Below are positions 50,108 through 57,768 of a stretch of 64,000 bases of DNA, in pieces. The translations under genes and the position numbers were made by a program. Below the pieces are notes generated by a model. That model had not been told where the DNA came from, ran no database searches, and saw only the letters and a list, made by a program, of their open reading frames with translations. The first letter of the stretch is position 1. The number at the start of each line of letters is the position of its first letter. Origin of the DNA: Brevibacterium linens ATCC 9172 (GTDB taxonomy: Bacteria; Actinomycetota; Actinomycetes; Actinomycetales; Brevibacteriaceae); the NCBI RefSeq assembly GCF_900169165.1, contig NZ_FXYY01000006.1, positions 1-64,000 of the forward strand, in the 5' to 3' direction.

Positions 50108-50689
50108 TCACTTCTTCTCTCGCGGGAGGCGGCCGAGGGTGTAGAACTCCGGGTTCGGGAGCATTCCGGAGATGTGGGCCATGCGGTTGGACAGGCCGAA
50201 GAAGCCGGTGATCGCGGCGATGTCCCAGGCGTCTTCGGCGTCGAATCCGTGGTCGGCAAGCCTCTGGTGGTCGGCGTCGCCCACGGCCCATGGTTCCTCG
50301 CAGACCTTGACGGCGAAGTCGAGCATAGCCACCTGACGTGGGCTGATATCGGCTTGCCGGTAGTTCGTGGCGACGACATCGGCGATGAGCGCGTCCTTCT
50401 GGAAGATCCGCAGCATCGCTCCGTGCGCGACGACGCAGTAGAGACAGTGATTGATCGCCGAGGTGGCCACGACGATCATCTCCCGATCGGCCTTGGTCAG
50501 GTTCCCCGTCTCCTTCTCCATGAGCGCGTCATAGTAGGCGAAGAAGGCGCGGAATTCGTCCGGTCGGCGGGCCAGGGCGAGGAAGACGTTGGGCACGAAG
50601 CCCGACTTCTCGGCGACCTCGAGGATCTGGGTGCGGATGTCATCGTCGACGTCGTCGATGTCAGCAAGTGGGTATCGCATATCACTCAT
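50108..50689 (-). CDS. Peroxidase-related AhpD-like protein
   Basis: A 193-residue carboxymuconolactone-decarboxylase/AhpD-fold protein, starting MSDMRYPLADIDDVDDDIR. The active-site motif is NHCLYCVVAHG (about 88-98) with CxxC and the following His, as in alkylhydroperoxidase-type and peroxidase-related (CMD) enzymes. It is the first gene of a pair with the aminotransferase, which follows after four bases, so a shared pathway is likely but not identified. It may function in peroxide or redox defence. Predicted cytosolic; no signal peptide seen. Confidence 0.88.
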   Translation of the reverse strand: MSDMRYPLADIDDVDDDIRTQILEVAEKSGFVPNVFLALARRPDEFRAFFAYYDALMEKETGNLTKADREMIVVATSAINHCLYCVVAHGAMLRIFQKDALIADVVATNYRQADISPRQVAMLDFAVKVCEEPWAVGDADHQRLADHGFDAEDAWDIAAITGFFGLSNRMAHISGMLPNPEFYTLGRLPREKK

Positions 50690-50853
50690 GCTAGCCCGGG
50701 TGGCTCGGGCTGCGTCGAGCCCTCTCGCCGTGAGGGCAGGTGGCGGTGTGCGTCCGTGAGATGCCCAGACGGAGCGGTGCGAGCGATACAGTGAAGGCGT
50801 CAGGTCCGTCCCGGCTTCCGCCGCAGGCCGTTCGCGCATCGAAGGAGATCACC

Positions 50854-51159
50854 ATGACCGCAGACAATGCAGCAGACACCGGTTCGACCGGCGAGGTCCA
50901 GCTCGACAACGGCGTATTCCGGGTGACGAAGTGGACGATCCGGCCCGACGGCGTCATCCCGATGCACAAACATGAGTATGAGTACGTCGTGGTGCCGATG
51001 GTCACGGACACGATGCTCGTGCACAATTCGGATGGCACCGAGATCCGTGCCGAGCTCGAGGCCGGAGTCTCCTACACGCGTCCGGCAGGGTCCGAGCACG
51101 AGGTCTCGAATCCCGGAGGCTGCGCCGACGTCGTCTTCGTCGAGGTCGAACGCCTCTGA
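50854..51159 (+). CDS. Small cupin-domain protein
   Basis: A 101-residue single-cupin protein. The metal-binding motifs are HKHEYEYVVVP (about 38-48) and the later GSEHEVSN (about 84-91). It is a beta-barrel dioxygenase- or binding-type fold; function cannot be predicted. AAGGAG lies close before the ATG, and a -10-like TACAGT stands about 65 bases further upstream. The gene is divergent from the AhpD-like gene and ends at a compound inverted repeat that separates it from glutamate-cysteine ligase. Confidence 0.85.
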   Translation: MTADNAADTGSTGEVQLDNGVFRVTKWTIRPDGVIPMHKHEYEYVVVPMVTDTMLVHNSDGTEIRAELEAGVSYTRPAGSEHEVSNPGGCADVVFVEVERL

Positions 51160-51184
51160 GCCTCGTCGACTGAGTCCGAGAAGT

Positions 51185-51262
51185 GGTCGCTATCGGATAC
51201 TTTCTGCGTGGCGAAGTGTCCGATTGCGACCTACGTTTAGCGCAGAATGTCCGATAGCGACC
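51185..51262. terminator. Compound inverted repeat between cupin and GCL genes
   Basis: GGTCGCTATCGGA (51185-51197) pairs exactly with TCCGATAGCGACC (51250-51262). Inside, TTCTGCG (51202-51208) pairs with CGCAGAA (51241-51247). A third, slightly different copy, TGTCCGATTGCGACCTA (51218-51234), lies in between. Probably a terminator for both convergent genes. Confidence 0.7.
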
Positions 51263-51284
51263 TATTTTCGGCAGAGGCCGCGAC

Positions 51285-52766
51285 TCAGCGGGTGGGGATC
51301 TCCCAGGTGTGGACGGGCTTCCCGGTCGCCTGGTTCGCCAGGTAGGCGTCCATCATCGCTTTGAGGCCCTCGCTGCGTTCCGGCGAATCCGGTCGGCTGC
51401 CCGGCGCGAGACTCTCGAGCGTCCGCAGCTGCCAGGTCGCCCCATTGATGCGGCTGGCCGCCCGGCCCTCGATGATCGACATGTACTCGTCGATGACGTC
51501 CTTGTCGATGTTCAGCCGCGCCAGCCCGCGCCTGGCCTGGGGCGCAAGCACATCGATGACGAGGTCGGCCACGCCGATGCGACCGATCTTCGGCCACGTC
51601 ACTCGCGCCTCGATCCCGTCCTTGGCGCAGGCGTTGAAGTTCTCCTCCGCCTCGGCGAACGACATCCGCGACCACACGGGACGGTTCTCACCGACGAGGA
51701 ACTCGGCCAGTCCGTAGTAGAAGGCCGCATCGGCGACCATGTCGACCGGGGTCGGGCCGGCCGGCAGCAGCCGGTTCTCGACACGGATATGAGCGCCGCC
51801 GTCACCGGAGTTGTAAATGGGACGGTTCCAGCGCCACACGGTGCCGTTGTGCAGATTGAGTTCGAAGAGCTTCGGAGCGTCGGCGGCACGGAATTCGACG
51901 AAGTCCTTGATCTCCGGCAGCAGCGGCGGGAAGTAACGGACGTTCTCCTCGAAGAGGTCGAAGACGCTGGTGATCCACCGTTCGCCGAACCATACGCGGG
52001 GTCGCACACCCTGGTTGACCAGTTCGGGCGTGCGAGTGTCGATGGACTGCGCGAAGATCGGGATCCGGGATTCGTGCCACAGCTTGCGGCCGACGAACAG
52101 CGGCGAGTTCGCCGCCATCGCAACCTGCGTCCCGGCGATCGCCTGCGAGGCGTTCCATGCATCGGCGAACCGATTCGGCGCCACCTGCAGGTGCAGCTGC
52201 ATCGACGTGCAGGAGGATTCCGGAGCGATATCGGAGAACTCCGCCCTGTACCGCTCTTCACGGCCGAGTTCGATGCGGACGTACTCGCCGCGGGCGTCGA
52301 TGACCGAGTTGCTCAGCGCCTCGTACCGGTTCTCCTCGGTCATCCACTTCTCGTCGGTGAGGAACTCGGTGGTCAGGGTCGGCAGGGTGCCGATCGACAC
52401 CGCTTTGAGTCCGTCCTGCTCGGCGGCCTTCTGCGCTTGCTCCAGACGGTGGGCGACACCGGCTTCGAGTGTTTTGAGCCCACGGCCCGCGACCTGAAGC
52501 ACCGGGTGGTTGAGTTCGAGGTTGAACGCGCCGATCTCGGGCTGATATTCGTCATCGAGTCGGGCGAGCACTTCCTTGTTCCGCAGGCTCGGCTGATTGC
52601 CGTCGCCGACGAGGTTGAGCTCGAGTTCGAGCCCGATCGTGCCCGCCGATTTGAAATCCGCATGGCGAAGGTAGGTATCGAACAGCTCGAGGTTCTCCGC
52701 GAGCTTCTCCCGATACAGTGTGCGTTCCTCCGGCGTGTACCGCTTCGAGCTGACTGCCTCACCCAT
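51285..52766 (-). CDS. Glutamate-cysteine ligase family protein
   Basis: A 493-residue GCS2-type ligase beginning MGEAVSSKRYTPEERTLYREKL, followed by GTIGLELELNLVGDG (about 44-58), the start of the ATP-grasp-like active site, and YFPPLLPEIKDFVEFR. In actinobacteria this family makes gamma-glutamylcysteine for ergothioneine or other thiols, and is otherwise annotated simply as glutamate-cysteine ligase; which product is made cannot be judged, since no egtB/egtC/egtD genes are near. The ATG at 52766 matches the conserved N-terminus. It diverges from the M20 peptidase gene with 149 bases between. Confidence 0.85.
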   Translation of the reverse strand: MGEAVSSKRYTPEERTLYREKLAENLELFDTYLRHADFKSAGTIGLELELNLVGDGNQPSLRNKEVLARLDDEYQPEIGAFNLELNHPVLQVAGRGLKTLEAGVAHRLEQAQKAAEQDGLKAVSIGTLPTLTTEFLTDEKWMTEENRYEALSNSVIDARGEYVRIELGREERYRAEFSDIAPESSCTSMQLHLQVAPNRFADAWNASQAIAGTQVAMAANSPLFVGRKLWHESRIPIFAQSIDTRTPELVNQGVRPRVWFGERWITSVFDLFEENVRYFPPLLPEIKDFVEFRAADAPKLFELNLHNGTVWRWNRPIYNSGDGGAHIRVENRLLPAGPTPVDMVADAAFYYGLAEFLVGENRPVWSRMSFAEAEENFNACAKDGIEARVTWPKIGRIGVADLVIDVLAPQARRGLARLNIDKDVIDEYMSIIEGRAASRINGATWQLRTLESLAPGSRPDSPERSEGLKAMMDAYLANQATGKPVHTWEIPTR

Positions 52767-52915
52767 AGGACAAGCAAACCACAGACGGCTGGGTTTGTGC
52801 GCGGTGATCTCCGTCCCGCATCCAGGCACACATCTGGTGCCGTCACCGGTCATGCATCGATCACACCATCCGGACACCGCGGGAGACGGCAACCGGTCTT
52901 CCGTAGACTCGCACC

Positions 52916-54088
52916 ATGACTTCCACCGCATCATCGTCGTCCCGGCCCGCTGACTTCGTCGAACAGGCGAAGCGACGCCTGCCCGACATGCTCGCCGACA
53001 TCGAACGGGTCATCTCCCGCGAGACCCCCTCCCACGACAAGGCGGCCGTGGCCGCGGGCGCCCGGGACTTCGCCGCGCTCCTGGGCGACCGCCTCGGCGC
53101 CGAGGCGGAGCTGCTCGACGTCGACGGCACCACCCACGTGCGCCTGCGCTTCGGCACCGGTCCCGCCCGCGTCGTCCTGCTCAACCATCAGGACACGGTG
53201 TGGCCGCACGGCACGCTCGAACGCCTCCCGTTCTCCACCGAGGACGGCGTCCTCCGCGGTCCCGGCAGCTTCGACATGCTCACCGGGGCGATCATGAGCG
53301 TGCACGCGACCGCGATCGTGGCCGACCACCTCGGCGAGGGCGGACTGGACGGTCTGTCGATCCTCGTCACCGGTGATGAGGAGATCGGCTCCGTGTCCTC
53401 GTCGGACCTCATCCGCGCCGAGGCGGCCGAGGCGAAGGCCGTGTTCGTCATGGAGGCGAGCGCCGGCGGGGCGCTCAAACTCGAGCGCAAGGGCACGAGC
53501 AACTACGTGCTGAAGTTCACCGGCAGAGCCTCGCACGCCGGCCTCGAACCGGAGAAGGGCATCAACGCAGGCATGGCCCTGGCCCTGACGCTTCCGTTGG
53601 TGGCGGGTCTCGCCGACGCCGAGGCGGGGACGACGGTGGTGCCGACCGTGATCAGCGCGGGGACGACGTCGAACACCGTGCCGGCCGAAGCCCGCGTGGA
53701 CATCGATGTGCGGGCCCGGACGGCGGCCGAACTCGAACGCGTGGATGCGCAGATCCGTGAGTTGGCCGCGAAACCGCAGGTGGAGGGCTCGACGACGGAG
53801 GTGCTCGGCGGGATCAACCGGCCACCATTCGAACGGGAGCAGTCGGCTGCGCTCTTCGACCGGGCGACGGCCCTTGCGGGCGAACTCGGACTGCCCGCGC
53901 CGCAGGGAGTGTCGGTGGGCGGCGCCTCGGATGGGAACTTCACCGCCGGTGACGGCATCGCCACCCTCGACGGTCTCGGTGCCGTCGGCGATGGGGCGCA
54001 CGCCGAACACGAGCACGCCGTCATCGACGAGATCGCTCCGCGCACCGCGCTGCTGGCCGCCCTCATCGCCGATCAGCTGCAGGGCTGA
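52916..54088 (+). CDS. M20-family metallopeptidase (glutamate carboxypeptidase-like)
   Basis: A 390-residue zinc peptidase. Metal ligands are visible in NHQDTVWPHG (His/Asp, about 86-95), GDEEIGS (Glu-Glu, about 158-164), and the late EHEHAVIDE (His). The lid/dimerisation domain spans about 205-310. The overall pattern resembles CPG2 glutamate carboxypeptidase, which removes C-terminal glutamate. TAGACT ends six bases before the ATG, and no Shine-Dalgarno is seen, so the mRNA is probably leaderless. Neighbour glutamate-cysteine ligase is divergent; a joint role in glutamyl-peptide metabolism is possible but speculative. Confidence 0.86.
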   Translation: MTSTASSSSRPADFVEQAKRRLPDMLADIERVISRETPSHDKAAVAAGARDFAALLGDRLGAEAELLDVDGTTHVRLRFGTGPARVVLLNHQDTVWPHGTLERLPFSTEDGVLRGPGSFDMLTGAIMSVHATAIVADHLGEGGLDGLSILVTGDEEIGSVSSSDLIRAEAAEAKAVFVMEASAGGALKLERKGTSNYVLKFTGRASHAGLEPEKGINAGMALALTLPLVAGLADAEAGTTVVPTVISAGTTSNTVPAEARVDIDVRARTAAELERVDAQIRELAAKPQVEGSTTEVLGGINRPPFEREQSAALFDRATALAGELGLPAPQGVSVGGASDGNFTAGDGIATLDGLGAVGDGAHAEHEHAVIDEIAPRTALLAALIADQLQG

Positions 54089-54178
54089 GACGGATCGGCG
54101 CCGGCGGCTAGTCGACCAGTCCCGCTGTCAGTGCGCTGGGGCCTCCCCTGCACACAGTTGACTGTCGGCAGCAGAGCA

Positions 54179-55189
54179 TCAGTCGACCGGGTAGCCGGCG
54201 GCGCGCATCTGATCCGGTGACTTCAGCGTGAACAGCCAGTCGCGCAGGTGCGCATCGGGCCGGATCACCGTCCGTGCGTACAGTCGGTCTTCGCCGACAA
54301 GATAGTAGTGGTAGCTGTGCTCGCCGAGGTGGCTCATGAGTTCTCGTGGCTTTGCGCGGTCGAAGAGGACTTCGCACAGAATGTCCGGACGGAAGGCCGA
54401 GAGGAATTCCCGCCCGTGGGCGAGGACGTCGTTCTCCCCGCCCTCGACGTCGATCTTCACCGTCACACGTGGCGTCTCGCCCCGTACTGAACCGTCGGGG
54501 AGGCCCTCCCCTGGCTGCGACTGCGTGTCTCGGTCCGGCACTTCGGCCAGCATCTCAGGCAGGAGGGCGTCGAGAGAGGTGAAGCGCACCTCGGCGTCGG
54601 AGTCGAAGTGCATGGCCGAGGAGTAGAACGACGGCAGCGCCGATCCCCCGTCCCCGATGGGCACCTTCATCCAGGTGTCGGGACTGCCGACACCGGTCGG
54701 GTGGACGGTCACGCGGGCGTTGAAGCCGTTGCGGTCGATGTTCTTCTCCGCGCCGGCGACGACAGCAGGGATGATCTCGAAGAGGTGGGCGCGCACATTC
54801 TCGTTCGCCGCGAGGACGGCCATGGTGAAGACCCCGGTGTAAGCGCCGATGTCGAGGAAGACGTCCGCGTCCGCACTGAGCGCGACCATGAGATCGAGGG
54901 CGAACGCGTCTTCGGGTTCGGTGCGTCGGCCCTTGCCCCAGTAGAACTCCTTGGCGATCTCGCAGCGGAAGGGCTCGACGAGGACGAAGTCCGCTCCGCC
55001 GGCTCGTCCGCGCACCTCGGTGAGTTCGATCGGTGCTGGGAGGCGACCGACCTTCAGCCCTCTGATCCGGGGCGCGATCGTTCGCAGCAGCGGGTGGAAC
55101 GCCGGTTGCGCGAGGGCGGTTTTGACCGGCAGCTTGAGGCCGAACCAGGACTGTCTGCGCGCGGTGAGAGTGCGCAGGTGGTCGTTCAC
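54179..55189 (-). CDS. FkbM-family methyltransferase
   Basis: A 336-residue SAM-dependent methyltransferase. The SAM motif I is VFLDIGAYTGVFTMAVLA, and the FkbM signature is VKIDVEGGENDVLAHG near the middle of the C-terminal half. A relaxed N-terminal region of about 95 residues is rich in basic residues (RIRGLKVGRLP). GTG 55189 has AAGGGGG eight bases upstream and is chosen over GTG 55228; no family similarity supports the longer frame. It lies divergent from the OSBS-like gene. FkbM methyltransferases modify sugars or polyketides; no such cluster is here. Confidence 0.82.
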   Translation of the reverse strand: MNDHLRTLTARRQSWFGLKLPVKTALAQPAFHPLLRTIAPRIRGLKVGRLPAPIELTEVRGRAGGADFVLVEPFRCEIAKEFYWGKGRRTEPEDAFALDLMVALSADADVFLDIGAYTGVFTMAVLAANENVRAHLFEIIPAVVAGAEKNIDRNGFNARVTVHPTGVGSPDTWMKVPIGDGGSALPSFYSSAMHFDSDAEVRFTSLDALLPEMLAEVPDRDTQSQPGEGLPDGSVRGETPRVTVKIDVEGGENDVLAHGREFLSAFRPDILCEVLFDRAKPRELMSHLGEHSYHYYLVGEDRLYARTVIRPDAHLRDWLFTLKSPDQMRAAGYPVD

Positions 55190-55399
55190 GACGGTGGCCC
55201 CCTTGCTGACAGGAAGACTTTTGTTCACATTATCAATCCCCGGACCGCCGCTCCAGGGTTTCTTTCCCGGAGGTATTGCAATGAGGCTCCAGAGTCCTTC
55301 CCGACCTGAATCGCGATACTCGCCTCCTTGTTGCGGACCGCTGGCATAAGGTGGAGGCGAAGACCCATCCGCCCCGTTGCGAAGCAGGAGCCCCGGCAC

Positions 55400-56524
55400 A
55401 TGAAGCTCAAGTCAGTCACCCTCCACCAAGTCTCGATTCCTCTCGTCACCCCGTTCGAGACCTCGTTCATGCGGGAGACCGAGAAGGACTGCTACCTCGT
55501 CGAGGCGGTGTTCGACACTCCGAAGGGCGAGATCACCGGGTGGGGTGAGTCCGTCGCGATGATCTCCCCGCTCTACTCTTCCGAATACGTGGCCGCCGGC
55601 ATCGACGTCACCCGCCGCTGGCTGGCACCGCTGCTCTTCGACGTCGAGGACCTCACAGCGGAGACCGTCGGGTGGCATCTCCGCCACGTCATCGGCCACC
55701 CGATGGCGAAGTCCGCACTCGAGATGGCCGTCATCGAAGCTCAGCTGAAGCTCAACGACCAGTCGTTCAAGGACTACTTGGGCGGAGTCGTCGATACGGT
55801 TCCCTCGGGCGTATCGGTGGGCATCCAGGATTCCGTCGAGGAGACCGTCAAGGTCATCGGCGACTACCTCGACGAGGGGTACGCCCGGATCAAGCTGAAG
55901 ATCAAACCCGGCAAGGACATCGCCCCCGTGGCCGCCGTGCGCAAGGCCTTCGGCGACGACTTCGGCTTCCAGGTCGATGCCAACGCCGCCTACACCCTCG
56001 TCGACGCTGCTCATCTGCGGCGCCTCGACGAATATGGGCTGCTCCTCATCGAACAGCCCCTCGGCGAAGCCGATATCCGCCAGCATGCGGAGCTCGCGAA
56101 GCTCATGGACACCCCGATGTGCCTTGATGAGTCGATCGTCTCCGCCGAGGCGGCCGCGGACGCGATCATGTTGGGAGCCACCTCGGTGATCAACATCAAA
56201 CCCGGACGAGTCGGAGGGTTCATCGAGGCGAAGAAGATCCACGATCTCGCCGCGGCCCACGGCGTCGCCGTGTGGCACGGAGGAATGGTCGAAACCGGCC
56301 TGGGGAGGGCTGCGAATGCAGCGCTGGCATCGCTGCCGGGCTTCACCCTGCCCGGCGATATCTCCGGCTCGAACCGCTTCTTCCATGAGGACATCACCGA
56401 GGAGATCGTCATGTACGACGGCAAGGTCGATGTGCCCACCGGCGTCGGCTTCGGCGTCTCCATCGACCCGGCCAAGCTCGAACGCTTCCGCACCGAATCA
56501 GTGGAGATCCTGCCCGGACAGTGA
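55400..56524 (+). CDS. menC: Enolase-superfamily enzyme, o-succinylbenzoate synthase / N-acylamino acid racemase
   Basis: A 374-residue muconate-lactonizing-type enolase. Catalytic residues are the KxK motif (IKLKIKPG, Lys about 164), metal ligands Asp in FQVDANAAY, Glu in LIEQPL and Asp in CLDES, and Lys in NIKPGRVGG. Sequence style and length match the actinobacterial OSBS/NAAAR group, where annotation as menaquinone synthesis or as racemase is often ambiguous. No men genes are adjacent, so the symbol is provisional. AGGAG lies ten bases before the ATG. The CDF gene converges on its end. Confidence 0.85.
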   Translation: MKLKSVTLHQVSIPLVTPFETSFMRETEKDCYLVEAVFDTPKGEITGWGESVAMISPLYSSEYVAAGIDVTRRWLAPLLFDVEDLTAETVGWHLRHVIGHPMAKSALEMAVIEAQLKLNDQSFKDYLGGVVDTVPSGVSVGIQDSVEETVKVIGDYLDEGYARIKLKIKPGKDIAPVAAVRKAFGDDFGFQVDANAAYTLVDAAHLRRLDEYGLLLIEQPLGEADIRQHAELAKLMDTPMCLDESIVSAEAAADAIMLGATSVINIKPGRVGGFIEAKKIHDLAAAHGVAVWHGGMVETGLGRAANAALASLPGFTLPGDISGSNRFFHEDITEEIVMYDGKVDVPTGVGFGVSIDPAKLERFRTESVEILPGQ

Positions 56525-56537
56525 TCCGAATCCCGCC

Positions 56538-56588
56538 GAGGCGGCCCGCCCTTCACCGGCCACGGACCGATGATGGGCGGGCCGCCTC
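56538..56588. terminator. Hairpin between menC-like and CDF genes
   Basis: GAGGCGGCCCGCCC (56538-56551) pairs exactly with GGGCGGGCCGCCTC (56575-56588). The right arm overlaps the CDF stop codon. It includes the recurrent GCCGAGGCGG motif at its left end. Acts as a bidirectional terminator. Confidence 0.75.
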
Positions 56589-57495
56589 AGTCGTGGGTGT
56601 GGGTCTCCTCGGCGGCGTCCTTCGCCCGGTCGAACTGGAAGGTCGAGTGTTCGATCGCGATCTTGTGGTGTTCCGTCAGGCACTCCTGCAGAGCCTTGAG
56701 GATGCGCGGGGCATGCCCGTCATAGAAGCATTCATCGGCGAGAACGACATGAGCGGTGAGCACCGGCAGGTTCGAGTCGATGCGGGTGATGTGGAGGTCG
56801 TGGACTTCCTGCACATGCTCGACCGCCTCGAGATGCTCGCGGACCTTGTCCAGATCGAGCTCCTTCGGTGCCTCTTCCAGCAGGATCGACCCGGTCTCGC
56901 GCAGGATGGCGAACGCCCGCGGGACGATGAGCGCCGCAATGACCAGGGCAGCCACCGCGTCGGCGCGCTCCCACCCGAAGAGCCAGATCGCCAGAGCTGC
57001 GAGAATCACAGCCACGGAGCCGAGCGCGTCGGCGATGACCTCGAGGAACGCCGCTTTGAGATTGAGGGAGTCTTCCTTCGATGAGCTGAGGATGACGATG
57101 GAGACGAGATTGCCCACGAGACCGATAGCGCCGAAGAGCAGCAGGCCCGGCCCGGGCACCTCCGGCGGGACGAAGAATCGCCGGATGCCTTCGATGAGGC
57201 TGTAGACGCCGAGCCCCAGCAGCAGTGTTGCCTGGGCCCCGGCTGCGAACACTTCTGCCCGACGGAACCCCCAGGTCTTCTGTCCGCCCGTCGGTTTGCT
57301 GACCAGACTCGCCGCGAAGAGTGCGATCCCGATGCCGATGAGATCGACGGCATTGTGGCCGGTGTCGATGAGCAGCGCCAGGCTGCCCGTGACGACGGAC
57401 CCGATGAGCTGGAAGACGAAGATCGTCGCGACGATGCCGAAGACGATCCTCAGCTGCCGCCGTGAACCTGAACCATGCGCATGATCATGAGCCAT
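56587..57495 (-). CDS. Cation diffusion facilitator (CzcD-like metal exporter)
   Basis: A 302-residue CDF. His-rich termini (MAHDHAHG and EETHTHD) flank six helices and a cytoplasmic domain. In helix 2 the metal site DTGHNAVD (His47, Asp51) is intact, while in helix 5 the usual HxxxD reads EVIAD (Glu152, Asp156), so one ligand is changed. Zinc or cobalt export is the family role; the change may shift preference. GGAGGT lies close before the ATG. AT-rich palindromic DNA upstream suggests metal-dependent control, and the ArsR repressor at 47407-47766 is a candidate. Function inferred. Confidence 0.9.
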   Translation of the reverse strand: MAHDHAHGSGSRRQLRIVFGIVATIFVFQLIGSVVTGSLALLIDTGHNAVDLIGIGIALFAASLVSKPTGGQKTWGFRRAEVFAAGAQATLLLGLGVYSLIEGIRRFFVPPEVPGPGLLLFGAIGLVGNLVSIVILSSSKEDSLNLKAAFLEVIADALGSVAVILAALAIWLFGWERADAVAALVIAALIVPRAFAILRETGSILLEEAPKELDLDKVREHLEAVEHVQEVHDLHITRIDSNLPVLTAHVVLADECFYDGHAPRILKALQECLTEHHKIAIEHSTFQFDRAKDAAEETHTHD

Positions 57496-57518
57496 AGATA
57501 CCTCCTCAACTCAACACA

Positions 57519-57546
57519 TTAACATATGCACATTTATTTATGCATC
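57519..57546 (-). promoter_or_regulatory. AT-rich operator-like dyad upstream of the CDF gene
   Basis: Upstream of the CDF start lies the plus-strand sequence ACATTAACATATGCACATT followed by TATTTATGCATC. It contains ATGCA/TGCAT arms (57530-57546, about) in an otherwise GC-rich genome. The placement suits an ArsR/SmtB-type operator, but the standard consensus is not matched. Confidence 0.35.
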
Positions 57547-57702
57547 TGATCGACCTCGACGAAGCATCGGAGCCGCCCGACCCCAGCTGCGTCTCCTGCT
57601 GGTGAATTCACCTCGAAATCGTTCGGAGAATCGAGGTGGATCCACCCGCAGGACACATCACCGCCCGGCCGGTCGGCACCTCGGCGCGCTCCATGCACGA
57701 AA

Positions 57703-57730
57703 CGGCCGCCGAGGAAGTCCTCGGCGGCCG
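57703..57730 (-). terminator. Terminator of the SPFH gene
   Basis: CGGCCGCCGAGGA (57703-57715) and TCCTCGGCGGCCG (57718-57730) are perfect 13-base arms with a two-base loop, 38 bases beyond the SPFH stop codon. No T-run follows. The rest of the 273-base gap up to the CDF start (57496-57768) holds no credible gene. Confidence 0.7.
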
Positions 57731-57768
57731 CTGTCTGCGCGTTGTGGGCGCCCCGGCACCCGCTGCTG

